From assembly GCA_019914945.1 (NCBI GenBank), contig CM034106.1, positions 4,960,001-5,024,000 on the forward strand: a stretch of DNA of 64,000 nucleotides, written 5' to 3'. The position numbers were made by a program, and so were the translations under genes. Numbering within the stretch: position 1 is the first letter of the stretch; every line of letters starts with the position of its first letter. Shown here piece by piece: positions 45,721 through 57,739 of the stretch. This DNA comes from Typha latifolia. Its lineage: Eukaryota; Streptophyta; Magnoliopsida; Poales; Typhaceae. The notes beneath the pieces are model-generated. The model made no database searches, had not been told where the DNA came from, and saw only the letters and a list, made by a program, of their open reading frames with translations.

Positions 45721-45994
45721 TATGAGGGTGTACCAATGGTTAGGATGACTGACTTGAAATGGAGGTAACCCTAGCTAGGGTTTATAGCTGGTTTCTACAA
45801 AGTAGGAGGGCGGCTAGGGTTTGGATAAGGTTAATTAATCGGCTAGGACTAGGATCGCTAGGTACTTCCTATGGTTAGGAGATGGTGTGGTGGCTTGGGG
45901 GCTACGGACGGCTTTGGCCATGGCATGGCTGAGGCATGGGGAGTTGAGGTGGATACTAGGAGATGGTGGTGTTGGTGTTGTATTGAGGTCAAGG
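45721..45994. other. No gene; G-rich non-coding DNA
   Basis: Short G-rich stretch with repeated gatggtg and gaggtgg phrases, resembling 48965-49200. No coding frame. Confidence 0.45.
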
Positions 45995-46802
45995 TGTTAT
46001 GGTCGCTTTTGCTGAAGATGAGTTTCTATCCTATTTAATAATCTGGACAGAAATTAGCATAAAAATTGCCAAGGTAATGGGGATCAATTTAGCTATTGGA
46101 TTGATCTAATATTTGGATATGCTATGCCTCTACTATTTAGAAATCTAACACAACTCGAATCACGACGATCCGATGAGTAGATCACAATTTATATATAAAA
46201 TAGTGACAAAAGGTCAGGAGATAGTGGGATGGACGCGGAATATGTGGTTAGGGCTATGGAAGATGATTATGGTTTGGTGGATGGATTAGTGCTTGTAACA
46301 AGATGAGAGGGGAGAAGGGAGCTTCTAGGTATGGCTGTTTGCTAGAGAGAGGAGGGAGAAGTGACGAAGGATTAACCTCAGTCGTAGACGAGAACTTGGG
46401 TTGGATACCAAGGAGGAGGGAGAAGATGGCTCAAGCCTAAATAGAAACTAATTCTAATGATCAATAATCAATAGAGGCTGCTTCTCCACATATATAGAGG
46501 CTAGTCAAACATCCAAAAACCTTAAACAAATCCTATTACAACTCAACTTAACCTTAAACAAGTCCTATCACAACTCAATTTTCCCATCATGCGTTCGAAT
46601 GTACTCTGATTGCGTTGAAATGGCCAAAATGCATTCTCTATATGTGCAAATGCAAGATTAGGTATTCGAACGACCTCGTTCGAAGGCAATCCATTTGCGT
46701 TTGAATGCACTTGCTAAAAACTATTTATTTTCCTAAAACCTATATATAAATTGATACAAATTGAAGTAGTTTCACTATGCACCTAAACCAAGAATTGCAA
46801 CA
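45995..46802 (-). mobile_element. 3' LTR of a short gag-bearing Gypsy-type element
   Basis: 808 bp, TGTTATGGTCGC on the plus strand to GCAACA. It is homologous to 48249-48964. It carries a small cluster of palindrome variants at 46590-46700 (ttcgaacgacctcgttcgaagg) although its sequence otherwise differs from the main Gypsy LTR. Confidence 0.85.
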
Positions 46803-48233
46803 ATCCGCCACGCTTCTCTCACCTTGTCCTCAAAGTGCAAAGTGAGAAAAATGATCTATCATGTCATTCTACATCTCCCATGTTGCCTCATTGGTGATCC
46901 GTCCAAGCCACTCCACTAGAACCTCCTTCTTCACGATCTAGTGGTAAACCTTCAACTCCTCCTCAGTCTCTCCATCAATTAATATTACCATACCGATCGG
47001 CTATGCACAACGATGTCTCGGGGTGAACTTCTCATTGCACCTGAATCACAACCCCTTAGCCCTTTGCTCCTCTACCTAAGCAAGTGTTAAAGGGTGGCCG
47101 CTGTCCAGCTGCATGCATGTAATTCGAGCCCTCAAGTGCATGGTGTTTGTCTTCCATACGCAAGGTGTCCTTCACCACTTGCCCCAAGTTTAGTAGATGC
47201 AAGGCACAAATATTAGCTTGAATTTCTTCCCTCAATCGAGCAATAAAGGTGGTTTGAGTTGTCGGTCAATCCAAGGTGGTACGCAACAACTAGACGCTAG
47301 TTTGAATTCTTCTTGGTAAGCCCTCACCGTTGTCTTCTGTACCATCTTCATCAACAAAGCATCAAAATTCTCGTACCCTGACGATCCAACCCATTTGTAG
47401 AGCAAAAGGTAAAACTCTTCCCAAGTTACTATTCCTCTATGCATCGTCGTTGAGCGATACCATTGTAATGCCGCGTCCTCCAAATGAAAAGATGCAAGGA
47501 GCACCTTTTGATCTTCTTCGGTGCCATGGAAGTCAAAAACTTGCTCGACGTGGTAAAGCCAATCCAGCGGGTCACCTCATTTGAATTTGGAAATTTCAAC
47601 TACATCGTTCACCCATGAATACCCATATCATGGTTTGGATTGAAGAGAGCTCCTGCCCTAATTGGGGGGAGGATGCTCTTCAGGCCATGCCATCTCTCTG
47701 TGGCATCGTCTTGCTGCAGCCATGATCTTATCTTCTTCCTCTTCCCTCTCAATCCAAGGATCATCATCTTCTTCATTAACAAACTATGCTCACCGGCGTA
47801 GCTCAACTTTCCTCAATTTCGGTGTGCTTTCCTTCCATGGTCCTTGGTCAACCGATGAAACCATCATAAGGGTTTCGGGGGTGGAAGACTTGGGTACTTC
47901 TAATTCTCAATTTGACTCTTCTCATATCGCTCGTAATAACCTAGCGTATTATTGCATCATCGTTTGACTCAAGGTTCCGATAGTTTGGGCAAGGATGATG
48001 GAGAAGCTTTGTCCCAATGCTTCAATGGACCTTAATAGCATCTCCATGTTTGAATCTATGAAGGGGATATAGTAGGCAGCGTTGCGTGTGCTTGGTCCTC
48101 TTGCCTTTGGGTGCCCGTGTGTGCAAGTGTAGAGTTCCTCTCTTCCGCGAGCATGGATGTCTCCCCTTCTCTTCTTCGAACCGCCATAGATCTAGTGGTT
48201 GGCATCACTGCAGATGCATGCCAAGGAAAGCTG
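46803..48233 (-). pseudogene. Internal region: integrase tail joined to Gypsy gag
   Basis: Next to the 3' LTR is the end of Gypsy pol (the purine tract caccttgtcctcaaagtgc on the plus strand and the WLG..TNEATWE motif near 46860-46930). This is followed directly by gag: a zinc finger remnant at about 46985-47060, and a gag domain frame (47232-47504) with LASFHLEDAALQWYRSTTMH and YENFDALLMKMVQKTTVRAY. Protease, RT, RNase H and most of integrase are missing, so the unit depends on others for movement. Confidence 0.8.
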
Positions 48234-48245
48234 GCTCTGGTACCA
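48234..48245 (-). other. Primer-binding site of the short element
   Basis: Minus strand TGGTACCAGAGC, one base different from the initiator tRNA-Met type site, 3 bp inside the LTR that begins at 48249. It fixes the orientation. Confidence 0.85.
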
Positions 48246-48248
48246 ACT

Positions 48249-48964
48249 TGTTACGATCGCTTTTGCTGAAGATGACCTTTTATCTGATTTGATAATCCGA
48301 ATAAAAATTAGTATAGAAATTATGAAGGTAATTGGGATCGATTTAGCCGTTGGATTGATCTAATATTTGGATATGTTGTTCCTCTGCCAATTAGAAATCC
48401 AACACGACTAGAAGGTCAGAAGATAGCGGGATGGACATGAAATATATGGTTAGGGTTATGGAAGATGACTATGGTATGGTGGATGTATTAGTGCTTGTAA
48501 CTAGATGAGGAAGAAGAAGGGAGCTTCCAAGTATGACTGGTTACTAGAGAGAGTAGGGAGAAGTGATGGAGGATTAAACTCAGCCGTAGATGAGAACTTG
48601 AGTTGGATACCAAGGGGAAGGAAAGAGGAGGGAGAACATGGCTCAAGTCTAGATAAAAACCAATTCTAATGATCGATAATCAATAGAAGCTGCTTCTCCA
48701 TATATAAAGAGGCTAGAGAAATATTCAAAAACCCTAAACAAATCCTATTACAATTTAACTTAACCCTAAACAAGTCCTATCACAACTCAACTTTCTCGTC
48801 GTGCGTTTGAACACACCCCGATCACATTCGAACAGCTAAAACGCATTATCTGTATGTACGAATGCAAGATCAGGCATTCGAACATAGTCCATTTGCATTT
48901 GAACACACTTGTTAGAAACTATTTTATTTTCTTAAACCTAAATATAAATTGATACAAATTGAAA
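48249..48964 (-). mobile_element. 5' LTR of the short element, outer end truncated
   Basis: Matches 45995-46760 (TGTTACGATCGCTTTTGCTG and onward). It lacks a ~110-bp part near the start and the last ~40 bp, so no target duplication can be tested. It contains weak TTCGAAC variants at 48800-48900. Confidence 0.82.
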
Positions 48965-50629
48965 TGGCAGAAAGGCGGAGATAGTGTTGTGAGCAAGCAA
49001 TTAGGTGTTGTGGTGATGTGGCTTGGCCTGAGCAAGGGCATCATGACCAAGGTGGTGACAAATCGAGAAGGTGGTGATGATGAAGGAGGGAGGTCTAGTA
49101 AGGGGTTGTGGTGGCTTGACAAAGATGGAGATGGTGACAGCTTGCGGATGCAAAAGGTGGTTAGCGACGTCAACGGAAGAGATGAGAGATATATTGGTTA
49201 GAGGTGATGAAACTAGATTGACTTGACTAGCCGTATTAGCTAGGACTCAACTAAAGCAAACCATAACTGAATTTGGACTGAACCATATATAGACTCAAAC
49301 TAATTAAATAAGCAAATGATTGAACCAAATATAAATAAAAGGACTCAGCTCAGACTTGACTCCCTCTACACAACCGACTCAGTCAGCATGCTGGCTTGGG
49401 CTAACTCGGGCTCGAATTCAAATTAAGCACCGATCATAACACATTATTACACAACTTTCCTAACCCAAGAGGAGGTGGGTGAACCGAGTTTACAACTAAA
49501 TACGAAGATAAAAATCAAGTACACACAAATAGCAATGATAATAAAAAATTCAAAGCTTTATGCAAATTAAGAGAATGCAAATAAATTGCTTTACGCTTAT
49601 GTGCACGATTATTATGAAAACTTAAATGAGATAAGCAAAGAAAAGAAAGTGGGAATGCGTCACCAAGATTTGTCACGAACCAACCAAGAGGGCAAACCCA
49701 ATTGTAACCGTGTTCGGCACATAGAGGTGGTTAGGGGCATTTACATTATTTTTGTCCTCGCTAGTTATATATTTATTCTTGAAATTGCTTCTTAGATGCT
49801 TTTGCTTATTTGTATCAGTCATTGCTTATGTGGACAAAAGCTGCTTATGCGGATTTGTCAAACTCGACCCTATTCGATCCAGCTAATCAAGTTAGGTTCA
49901 TAATTAATGGTTTATTAAAGTTGTAATCAGTTATGCTTAGAGCCTAATCTTTGATAGATGTATTAGGACTGGTTTGAATTGTTTGGGCCTAAGCCGAAGT
50001 TGGCTAAGTCGACCAAGTCGAGTCAAGTTAGGTAGCCACACAACATGTTCTGGTGTGCACCTAATAGTAATTGGTTTGGATTCAGGTTAAATCGGTATGA
50101 CCTACGCTAGCCAGCTAGGTCGATCTAGTCAATTAGGGAGCCACTATATAAATGGTGGTAAGCCACTAAGAATCATTATTGAATGAATTGGAATTTTGAC
50201 TAGACCCTCTCTCCTTTGCTCTCTCCCTCTTGTGCAACCTCCCTTTCTATCACTAAGCTTCAACCTCAAATGTGGATGCCGCCATTGCTGCACTTCGCTT
50301 ATGATCGACCACTCCCTCTCATCCCTAAGAGTCAGTCCACTTCTCCTCCCTCGTCTAGCTTTATGCTTTATCCCAGGTACCACGTCATCTTCCACCTTAC
50401 ATAACCCTAACCCTAGCCACAACTCCATTTTTCACCTTCCACGGCCATCTTGCCACTTCTTACTTATGGTCAGTTTATCCATCGTAACCCTCCATCTACT
50501 CATCTGATTGATGGTGTACTAGTTGCGTTGGATCCCTAGCTTCTAGAGGGACAACCGATCAGAATCGCAAGCCTTTTGGATGGCTAGATTGTTCGACATT
50601 GATCTCCAAAATTCTATGTGTAGATCTAC
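48965..50629. other. No gene; repeat-like intergenic DNA
   Basis: 48965-49200 is G-rich with gatgg phrases. 49200-50160 contains loosely repeated Pribnow-poor, gtcgacc/ctaggtc-rich sequence vaguely like 1-692. 50160-50560 is pyrimidine-rich and leader-like, as seen in LTRs. Short frames here have no domains. Confidence 0.4.
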
Positions 50630-51418
50630 TAAATAGTTCCATAGTACGACAAATAAGAGAAATGTTGAACATAATAGTTGTGCAATGTTGACTAAGTAAG
50701 AAAGTTGCTAACAGCACATAAAATGCACTTGGAATGCATAGCAAGTGCAATTAGAGAATTTTCATATACATTATGATACAAACTGGGAGCTTGGGGTTCA
50801 TTGGAATAGACTAGGTCTAGACCAACCCACAAAGAGTCCTCGCTCAGGTCTAAAATCCTGCGCAGGGCTCACGCAGCTAGGGGCATGTCTCTTCCTGTAG
50901 GTGGTGAATTTATGAGCCATGAGAAATTAAGAGAGTAGGGAACAATAACCCTAGGAAGGTTTTAGATGAGTCGTAGCTGAAGAGTATAAGGTTTAATGGC
51001 TTAGACACGAAGAAGACCTAGCTCGAATTTGGCTGGCCAGTTGGACTAGACTAGGTTTCACCAGTTAGGGCTTTTGGGTCTCTCGTGTCCTTTTACTTCA
51101 TATTTGGCTAGAATATTAAGGGATATATATGGAGAAGCCTCAAGGATTTCGCTAGAATATAGATTAAATGGGTGGAAACCCTAGACTTATAGGCTAGTGA
51201 GGATTTGTCGTGTTCGGCTAAGGCTTTGGGCTAGTTCGGGCCCTTAGGGTTGGAGATGCAATTTGGTGTGGAACTGGGTGGGCCTTAGATGGAAATGAGC
51301 TAGGGTATGGATTGAGTTTGGACTGTGTAAATGGGCTAAACATGTTAAAGATCTAGACTAGACTAATTGGGGTGCAAGCAGGCTGGATTGGCCCGACTAG
51401 GGCTTGGGGTTTGCCCAA
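50630..51418. repeat. Second copy of repeat R, uninterrupted by the 17.8-kb nest
   Basis: Aligns with 27110-27612 and then directly with 45372-45720 (junction near 51116, atttggctagaatattaagg). It therefore shows the state of R without the Gypsy chain. It is cut at 51418 by Gypsy integrase. Confidence 0.75.
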
Positions 51419-52442
51419 TATTGGAGAACCGAGGCAGTTTGCTGCGGGACCGTGGATGCATTCGAGTGCTCGAAAATGATGGATTGTGGCAGAAATTGTT
51501 AGAGCACTTCCACCAAACTCCAGAGGCTGGTCATAAGGGTGTCTTGAGGACGTATAGGAGGATATCTCAGAGTTGCATTGGCTAGGATTGAGATGAGATG
51601 TGAGGAGTTTTCTCCATGCCTGCGAAGTCTATCAAAGGGCTCAAGCAACTACATTGAAGCCGGCCGGATTACTTCAGCCTTTACCTATACCAGACTATGT
51701 TTGTGAAGACATTTCTATGAATTTCATAAAGGGTCTTCCGCTAGTATATGGTTATTCCGTTATCTTTGTGGTTGTTGACAGATTGAGCAAGTATGTGCAC
51801 TTTTTGGCATTATCACATCCATTTTTAGTCAAGTTAGTGGCTAAAACTTTTGTGGGAGATGTTGCTCGGTTACATGGCATGCCATGCATGATTGTCTCGA
51901 ATCGTGATCGTGTATTTATGAGCGACTTTTGGACAGAGTTTTTCAGATTACAGGGGACTCAATTGAACTTCAGTTCGGCCTACCATCCACAAATGGACAG
52001 CCAAACCGAGATGGTCAATCGAGGCATTGAGCAATACTTGAGGTGCTTTGTTGGAGAAATGCCGAGATGATGGTTAGAGTTCTTACCATGAGCGGAGTGG
52101 TCTTATAACACTGTCTACTATAGCAGCATTGGCATGACTCCATTCGAGGTGGTGTATGGGCGCATGGCTCTGACATTATGCGCTTATGATCCAATGGCAT
52201 CTATAGATCGGACGGAGGTGGACTTAGCTTTGATTGATAGAGACACCACATTGAGGAGGTTGCATGCCCATCATAAACTTGCTCAAAACCGCATGAAGCA
52301 AGTTTATAATCGCAGCCATAGGGAGCAGGAGTTCGACATCGACAGTTGGGTGTTTGTGAGAGTGCAACTGTATCGACAGGTGACCTTGTGTCCGATGCGA
52401 AACCAGAAGTTAGCACATCACTACTTCAGTCCGTTTCGGGCT
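51419..52442 (+). pseudogene. Gypsy integrase fragment
   Basis: Frames: 51420-51585 (HFHQTPEAGHKGVLRTYRRI); 51600-52070 (CEVYQRAQATTLKPAGLLQP, SMNFIKGLPLVYGYSVIFVV, MIVSNRDRVFMSDFWTEFF, SSAYHPQMDSQTEMVNRGIE); 52134-52457 (MTPFEVVYGRMALTLCAYDP, FVRVQLYRQVT). Both catalytic Asp positions are Asn (MNFIKG and SNRDRV), and the zinc region has CEVY where relatives have CEVC. The C-terminal tail is deleted and the LTR follows directly at 52443. Confidence 0.88.
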
Positions 52443-53227
52443 AATACACTTTGTTAGGGTCTTTTTTTATTGCATTAGTTATTTATTTTTTTAAAATAAA
52501 TTTTCTGTATGTCGTGTTCGAACGAATGGGGTCGCGTTCGAACAGCTTTGCGAACACCTGTATCAGGTTCGCAAAAATAGAGAACGTGAAACGCGCGTTC
52601 GAATGCCTACATCACGTTCGCATCGACAGAGAACGTCTTTTGTGTGTTCGAATGCGATCGGCGGGAATCTTCTAGAATTAGGGTTGATAATTATTATTTT
52701 GGCTTGTTGACTAGCCTCTATAAATGTGTGGATAGCAGCCAAAATTATTATGCTATTGGACTATTATTTTTTTGCCTCCTATCTTCTCTCTATTCTCTCT
52801 ACCCTAATCTCCCTCCTCCCTCTTCACCAACCTACCACCTCTATCGTTGGCAAGATCTTTCCAAACTTCTAATCTCCCTCGTCTATCATGCCCTCCCCCT
52901 TCCTTGGGATCTCAACCACTTCTTCCCCTTTGTCTTTATCCATTAAACAACATCACCCATCCACCTTCATCTCCATTATCATCCATAACCCTAACATCCT
53001 CTCCACCTATCACCACCACCATCATCCATAATATATCGTGCTTTCATACTAGTTGCAGTTCGAATCTGCGAATGGCATACATACAAAAATCATAAATTAG
53101 AGAGTTACAGATTGATTTCGTGATTTGCTAACTACAGGAGAATATTTGGTGAATATTTTACCTCGGTTGCGTAGACTACTTCCTAGAATAAATTTAGATC
53201 TTGAAGGAATCATTTCGTAGGCTATCA
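52443..53227 (+). mobile_element. Gypsy LTR followed by a primer site
   Basis: 785 bp, TAATACACTTTGTTAG (first TGA altered) to GCTATCA. GTTCGAAC copies lie at 52517-52650. A perfect primer site follows, so this LTR is positioned as a 5' LTR although integrase precedes it: another shared-LTR arrangement. Confidence 0.9.
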
Positions 53228-53228
53228 T

Positions 53229-53241
53229 TGGTATCAGAGCC
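53229..53241 (+). other. Primer-binding site, intact
   Basis: TGGTATCAGAGCC, perfect initiator tRNA-Met type, one base after the LTR. Within a few bases the sequence switches to a minus-strand gag. Confidence 0.93.
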
Positions 53242-53244
53242 TAT

Positions 53245-54268
53245 CTTTTGGTACTGTAGACCTATCACATGAACATCCCCCTGAATCTCCTCCCGTAGCC
53301 TTGAAATAAATGTACTCATCAATATCGGTTCGGGCCAAGGTGGTTCGAGCCTAACTCTTTCAAATTCTTCTTGGTACTCCAACATGGTTGTCCTCTAAAC
53401 TATCTTACTTAATGTGGCAGCAAAATCTTCATACATCATTGTCCCAAATCTGTGTGTAATCCTCTTACAAAAGTCTGCCCAACTAGTAAATCCTCCACCT
53501 TGAATGGCCAATCGATACCAATGCAATGCCATTCTTTAGAGGTGAAAGTTTGTCATCGGTGATTCTCCCCCGGATCACCACCTTGAAACTTTGAAAAGTC
53601 CAAGCGTGTGATTCTCCCACACATAGCATTGTCAGGATCATAAGAGATCCTTGATTTAAGTCTGAACCACTATGCTTGTTGCTCTCTTTCTCTGAATCCT
53701 CGAACACGCCTATCACCATCTCCGAAGGGATTAACATCATCATCTAAGTGCCAATCTCCTTCGTCAACGAAGTGCATCGGTGTCGTGCACCTCTCAAGTT
53801 CTACCACCGTCGGCCTCAGGTTGTGTATCGAAGATGGGGGATGATGTGTTGGAATAGGTAAAAGAGGCTCATTGACATTAACATGTCGTACCTAGACCTA
53901 TGGGGCATCAGTTCAGTGTGGTTCCACCGCTGGTCCTTCTTGAGGCACCAATCTTTGTCGAAGAGATGACAAAGCTGATCACTTCATGACATATTCCTTC
54001 AAGACATTATGATTATTTTGTATTGCGTCCACCCGATGCAGCAATGTTTGGAACATGCCCCTTAGTTCATCTACTTGGCCCATGTTCACACCCATGGATG
54101 TTGGTTGACTCTGTCCTACCGTGGCCAGCTGGCCGGACCAAGGAAATCGGCCTCACAGTTATGGTTTTCGTGGGTTGAGTCTTCCCTTGTTGGTGTGCTC
54201 TCTATTGATCTCTTTGATGATGTCATCTTCCTTGTCTCCATCATTAATGGAGGTTTGAGGTTCGCCAG
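53245..54268 (-). pseudogene. Gypsy gag, inverted relative to the preceding LTR
   Basis: Minus-strand frames carry LEYQEEFERVRLEPPWPEP, FEDSEKESNKHSGSDLNQG (gag domain out of frame) and, near 53930-54110, the SADEL-like N-terminal coil region of the same gag found at 12792-13140. Many stops. The zinc finger end is missing because the copy is cut at about 53245. Confidence 0.8.
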
Positions 54269-54280
54269 GCTCTGATACCA
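54269..54280 (-). other. Primer-binding site of the inverted Gypsy copy
   Basis: Minus strand TGGTATCAGAGC, one base inside the LTR end at 54282. Confidence 0.92.
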
Positions 54281-54281
54281 A

Positions 54282-55136
54282 TGATAAGGTAAGGAACTTC
54301 TTCTTCACTATCTGGATTGATTATAGGAAGTAGTCTGTGCAACCGAGTGAAAATATCCACCAAATATTCTCCTATAGTCATAAAACTACAACACTAAGGG
54401 TGATCGATTCGTGACTTCCTGATCTATATTTTTGGTATTTATGCCCTTCACAGATTTAGACTACAACTGGGACGAAAATACGCTAGAGTAGGGGTGATGG
54501 TGGTGGTGACGGGTGGAGAGGATGATAGGCTTATGGATGAAACTAGAGATGAGGGTGGATTGTTGTAGTTTAAGAGATAAGGATGAAAGGGGAGAAGTGG
54601 CCGAGATCCCAAGGAGGAGGGAGGACTCGACAAACGAGGAAGATTAGAAGATAGATAAGACCATGCCAATGGTAGAGGTGGGTGGTTAGTGAAGAGGGAG
54701 GAGGGAGATTAGGATAGAGAGACTAGAGAGAGGATAGAGAAATATGGAAACTAATATTCATTTATCATAATGATTTTAGCTGCCATCCACACCTTTATAG
54801 AGGCTAGCCAACATGCCAAAATAATAATTATTAACCCTAATACTAGTGGACTCTCACCGACCGTGTTTGAATGGGGTCAACCGCGTTTAAATGCACAAAA
54901 GACGTTCTCTGTGGATGCGAACTGATGCAGGCGTTCACACGCGGGCATTCGAACGCGCCCGACTGCGTTCGAATGCATATTTCACATTCTCTATTTTTGC
55001 GAACTGATGTAGGCGTTCGCAAAGGCATTCGAACGCGCCGTGCCCCCTTCCGCGTTCGAATGCAGCCTACAGAAAGTTTATTTTTTTGAAAATAAACAAC
55101 TAATACAATAAGAAAAGACTCTAGCAAAGTGTATCA
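54282..55136 (-). mobile_element. Gypsy 5' LTR, full length
   Basis: 855 bp. The minus strand runs TGATACACTTTGCTAG (55136) to CCTTATCA (54282). It includes palindrome variants at 54855-55070 and the ctctctctaccctaatctcc leader-like stretch on the minus strand. It is the best complete minus-strand copy of the family LTR in this window. Confidence 0.92.
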
Positions 55137-55930
55137 TAATAATTAGTGCTAACAAATTTAAGTCAATGTCATCTTTTCAAACATGGTCTCTTATAAATAA
55201 TGCCTATTGTTAATACGCTTAGCTTTAAAATATTGAATAGGATTTTTAGTTAAATTGATTGCACTTATATTATCACACTTAATTAGAATATGAGAAAAAT
55301 GAAATTTGAAATCTTCTAATTGTTGTTTCATCAATAAAATTTGAGCACGACAACAACCGGCCACAACATATATCCAACTTTGGCCGAAAACAAAGTATCA
55401 AACTTTATTTTTATCTAAACCAAGATATAGAAAATGTTTACGAACCGACAAAACTTGCATCAGAAAAACAAATAAGATGAAAAATAAACATTCTTAGGGT
55501 ACCATAATCCTAATTTTTGAGTGCACAATAAATATTGAAAAATGCATTTAATAGCTAGTATATGAGATTCTTTTGGTCATGATTAAATCTAGCACACATA
55601 CAAACACTAAACAAGATATCCAACATACTAGTCATTAAGTATAGTAAAGAGTCAATCATACTTTGATACTTCTTTTCATCTATCGACTTATAATTTTTAT
55701 CTTTGTCTATCTTCGTTGATGGACTCGTTGGAGTGCAAATTGCTCTTGCATTTTTTTATCCCAAACCTTTTAAGTAAATCAGTTGGATATTTTGATTGGT
55801 TAATGAAAATGATATCCTTTAATTGCTTGATTTGAAGTGTAAAAAAATAATTTATCTTTCCATCATGCTAATCGCAAATTCACCCGGCATATACTTCTAT
55901 AAACCTAGATGAAGTAAGAAAGCAAAAACT
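55137..55930 (-). pseudogene. Decayed Copia RT-RNase H, minus strand
   Basis: In broken frames the minus strand shows KQLKDIIFINQSKYPTDLLK, then PKESHILAIKCIFQYL with LGLWYPK, then an EAEYVVAGCC-like RNase H motif and the ISAINLTKNPIQ third motif near 55210-55260. This is the same Copia pol region as elsewhere but from a distinct, much older copy. Stops are frequent. Confidence 0.65.
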
Positions 55931-55949
55931 TCTATATTTTTCTATCCTG

Positions 55950-57240
55950 ATTTTCTAACATATTTGTTAGAAAAAGAATTTCAAGAATTATAAGGAAGAA
56001 ATATCTACTCCTAAAGCTCATTTATGGAAAGAAGCTATTGGCAGTGAAGCTGAATCCATTTTGAAAAAATCATACGTGGGAATTGGTGGATCTACCACCA
56101 AGGTGTAAACATTTAGGTTACAAATAGATCTTCAAAAAGAAGATGAAATAGATAGTTCAATTGACAAATACAAGACAAGATTTGTAGTCAAAGGGTATAG
56201 AAACAGAGGAAATACATTACTTTGATATATATTCACTATCCAATTAATAATTGCTCTTACAATATTACATAATCTAAAAATACATCAAATGGATATAAAA
56301 ACAATATTTTTTAGTAGAGAATTAAATAATATATATATGGGACAATCCGAAGGATATGTGGCTCCAAGACACGAGGGAAAGGTGTGCAAACTAGTTAATC
56401 TCCTTATGGGGACAAGCACCTAAATAATGACACGAAAAATTTTACCAAGTTATGGTGTCAAATAGTTTTTGCATTAATGAATATGATAAGTGTGTTTATC
56501 TGAAAGACACTTTAGATGATTATATCATTGTATTTCTTTATGTGAATGATATATTAATAACTGACAGCAATATTAATATTATTAAAGCTACCAAGAATAT
56601 GCTCTTCAACAAAAAAGATGTGAGAGTTGCAGATGTGATACTTGGTGTAAAGATCACTGAGACAACTAAAGGATATGTTATATCTCAATCACATTATATT
56701 GAGAAATTACTCAATAAATTTGATAAAGATACTAACAATCTAGCCAAAACACTTATAGAGGTGAATTTTCATCGCACAAAAATATTCTAGGATAATATGC
56801 AGTTTGATGTATGTCATGAATTGCACTGGCTCGAATATTCCATACTATATATAAAAAAATCTTTTAAACAAACATGTAGAGCCAGATATATTATGGAATA
56901 TGATTCATAGCATTAGATAAGACTGGAGAAGAAGTCGAGTGGCTTCAAAATTTCTTAGAAAATATTCCTACATGGTCGAAACCTGTGTTAGCAATTTGCA
57001 TACATTACAATAGCCAATCGACTATAGGAAGGGCATATGTTCAAGTATATAATGGCATGTCATGACATATACGTCGTAGACATAATATCGTACAACAATT
57101 AATCTCAAATGGTATACTATTCATTGATTATTAAATCTAATGATAATATCACAGATCCGTTAACAAAGGGTTTAACAAGAGATCAAGTATATTGATTATT
57201 GAGGGGAATAGGTTTAAAGCCTATCACCTAGAGTAACAAC
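55950..57240 (+). pseudogene. Decayed Copia RT-RNase H, plus strand
   Basis: Frames in order: start of RT (WKEAIGSEAESILKK); IDKYKTRFVVKGYR-like sequence with changes; a catalytic box with Asn for the first Asp (FLYVNDILITDSN) in the open stretch 56452-56790; then GEEVEWLQNFLENIPTWSKP and KSNDNITDPLTKGLTRDQVY near the RNase H end, followed by GIGLKPIT and TAG at about 57233. The conserved YVDD is YVND, so RT would be inactive even without the stops. Its 3' LTR follows at 57740. Confidence 0.82.
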
Positions 57241-57739
57241 ACAACGACAACCTAACCTAGTTGACTGGAGAAAAGAACAATTGAGTTGTGGGGGCGTTCT
57301 ATGAAATCACTAAAGAATTATTTCTTGTTTCTTTTCCTATGATGACATAGTGATAAACCTATACTATATGTTAAGATAAATAATATTTTTAATAAGAGGT
57401 CACCTATGTAAGTGTGAACTGGGCCGCTTCTATAAGATGACTGTGTTCAATCTTTAGAGCACTCAAAGAAATATCAAGTGCGTCAAGGGTCGAAATAGAC
57501 ATAATATATAGAACCAACTATGTTGAAAAGAAGCCGTGTGAGTATTATTGTCTTGGTTTATACAAAGCTGAATAATTTAAGATATCATGTTCACTGGTTA
57601 GTGAATAAATCTAAAAATACTTCACTAGAAAAGGTTCAAAACCAAAAGCTACATATCTTAATGAGTAACTTTTCATTGTATTCTTAATCAAGTCTACATT
57701 TCATATGCATTTATAGCCAATTTATTCATATAGGAGGAT

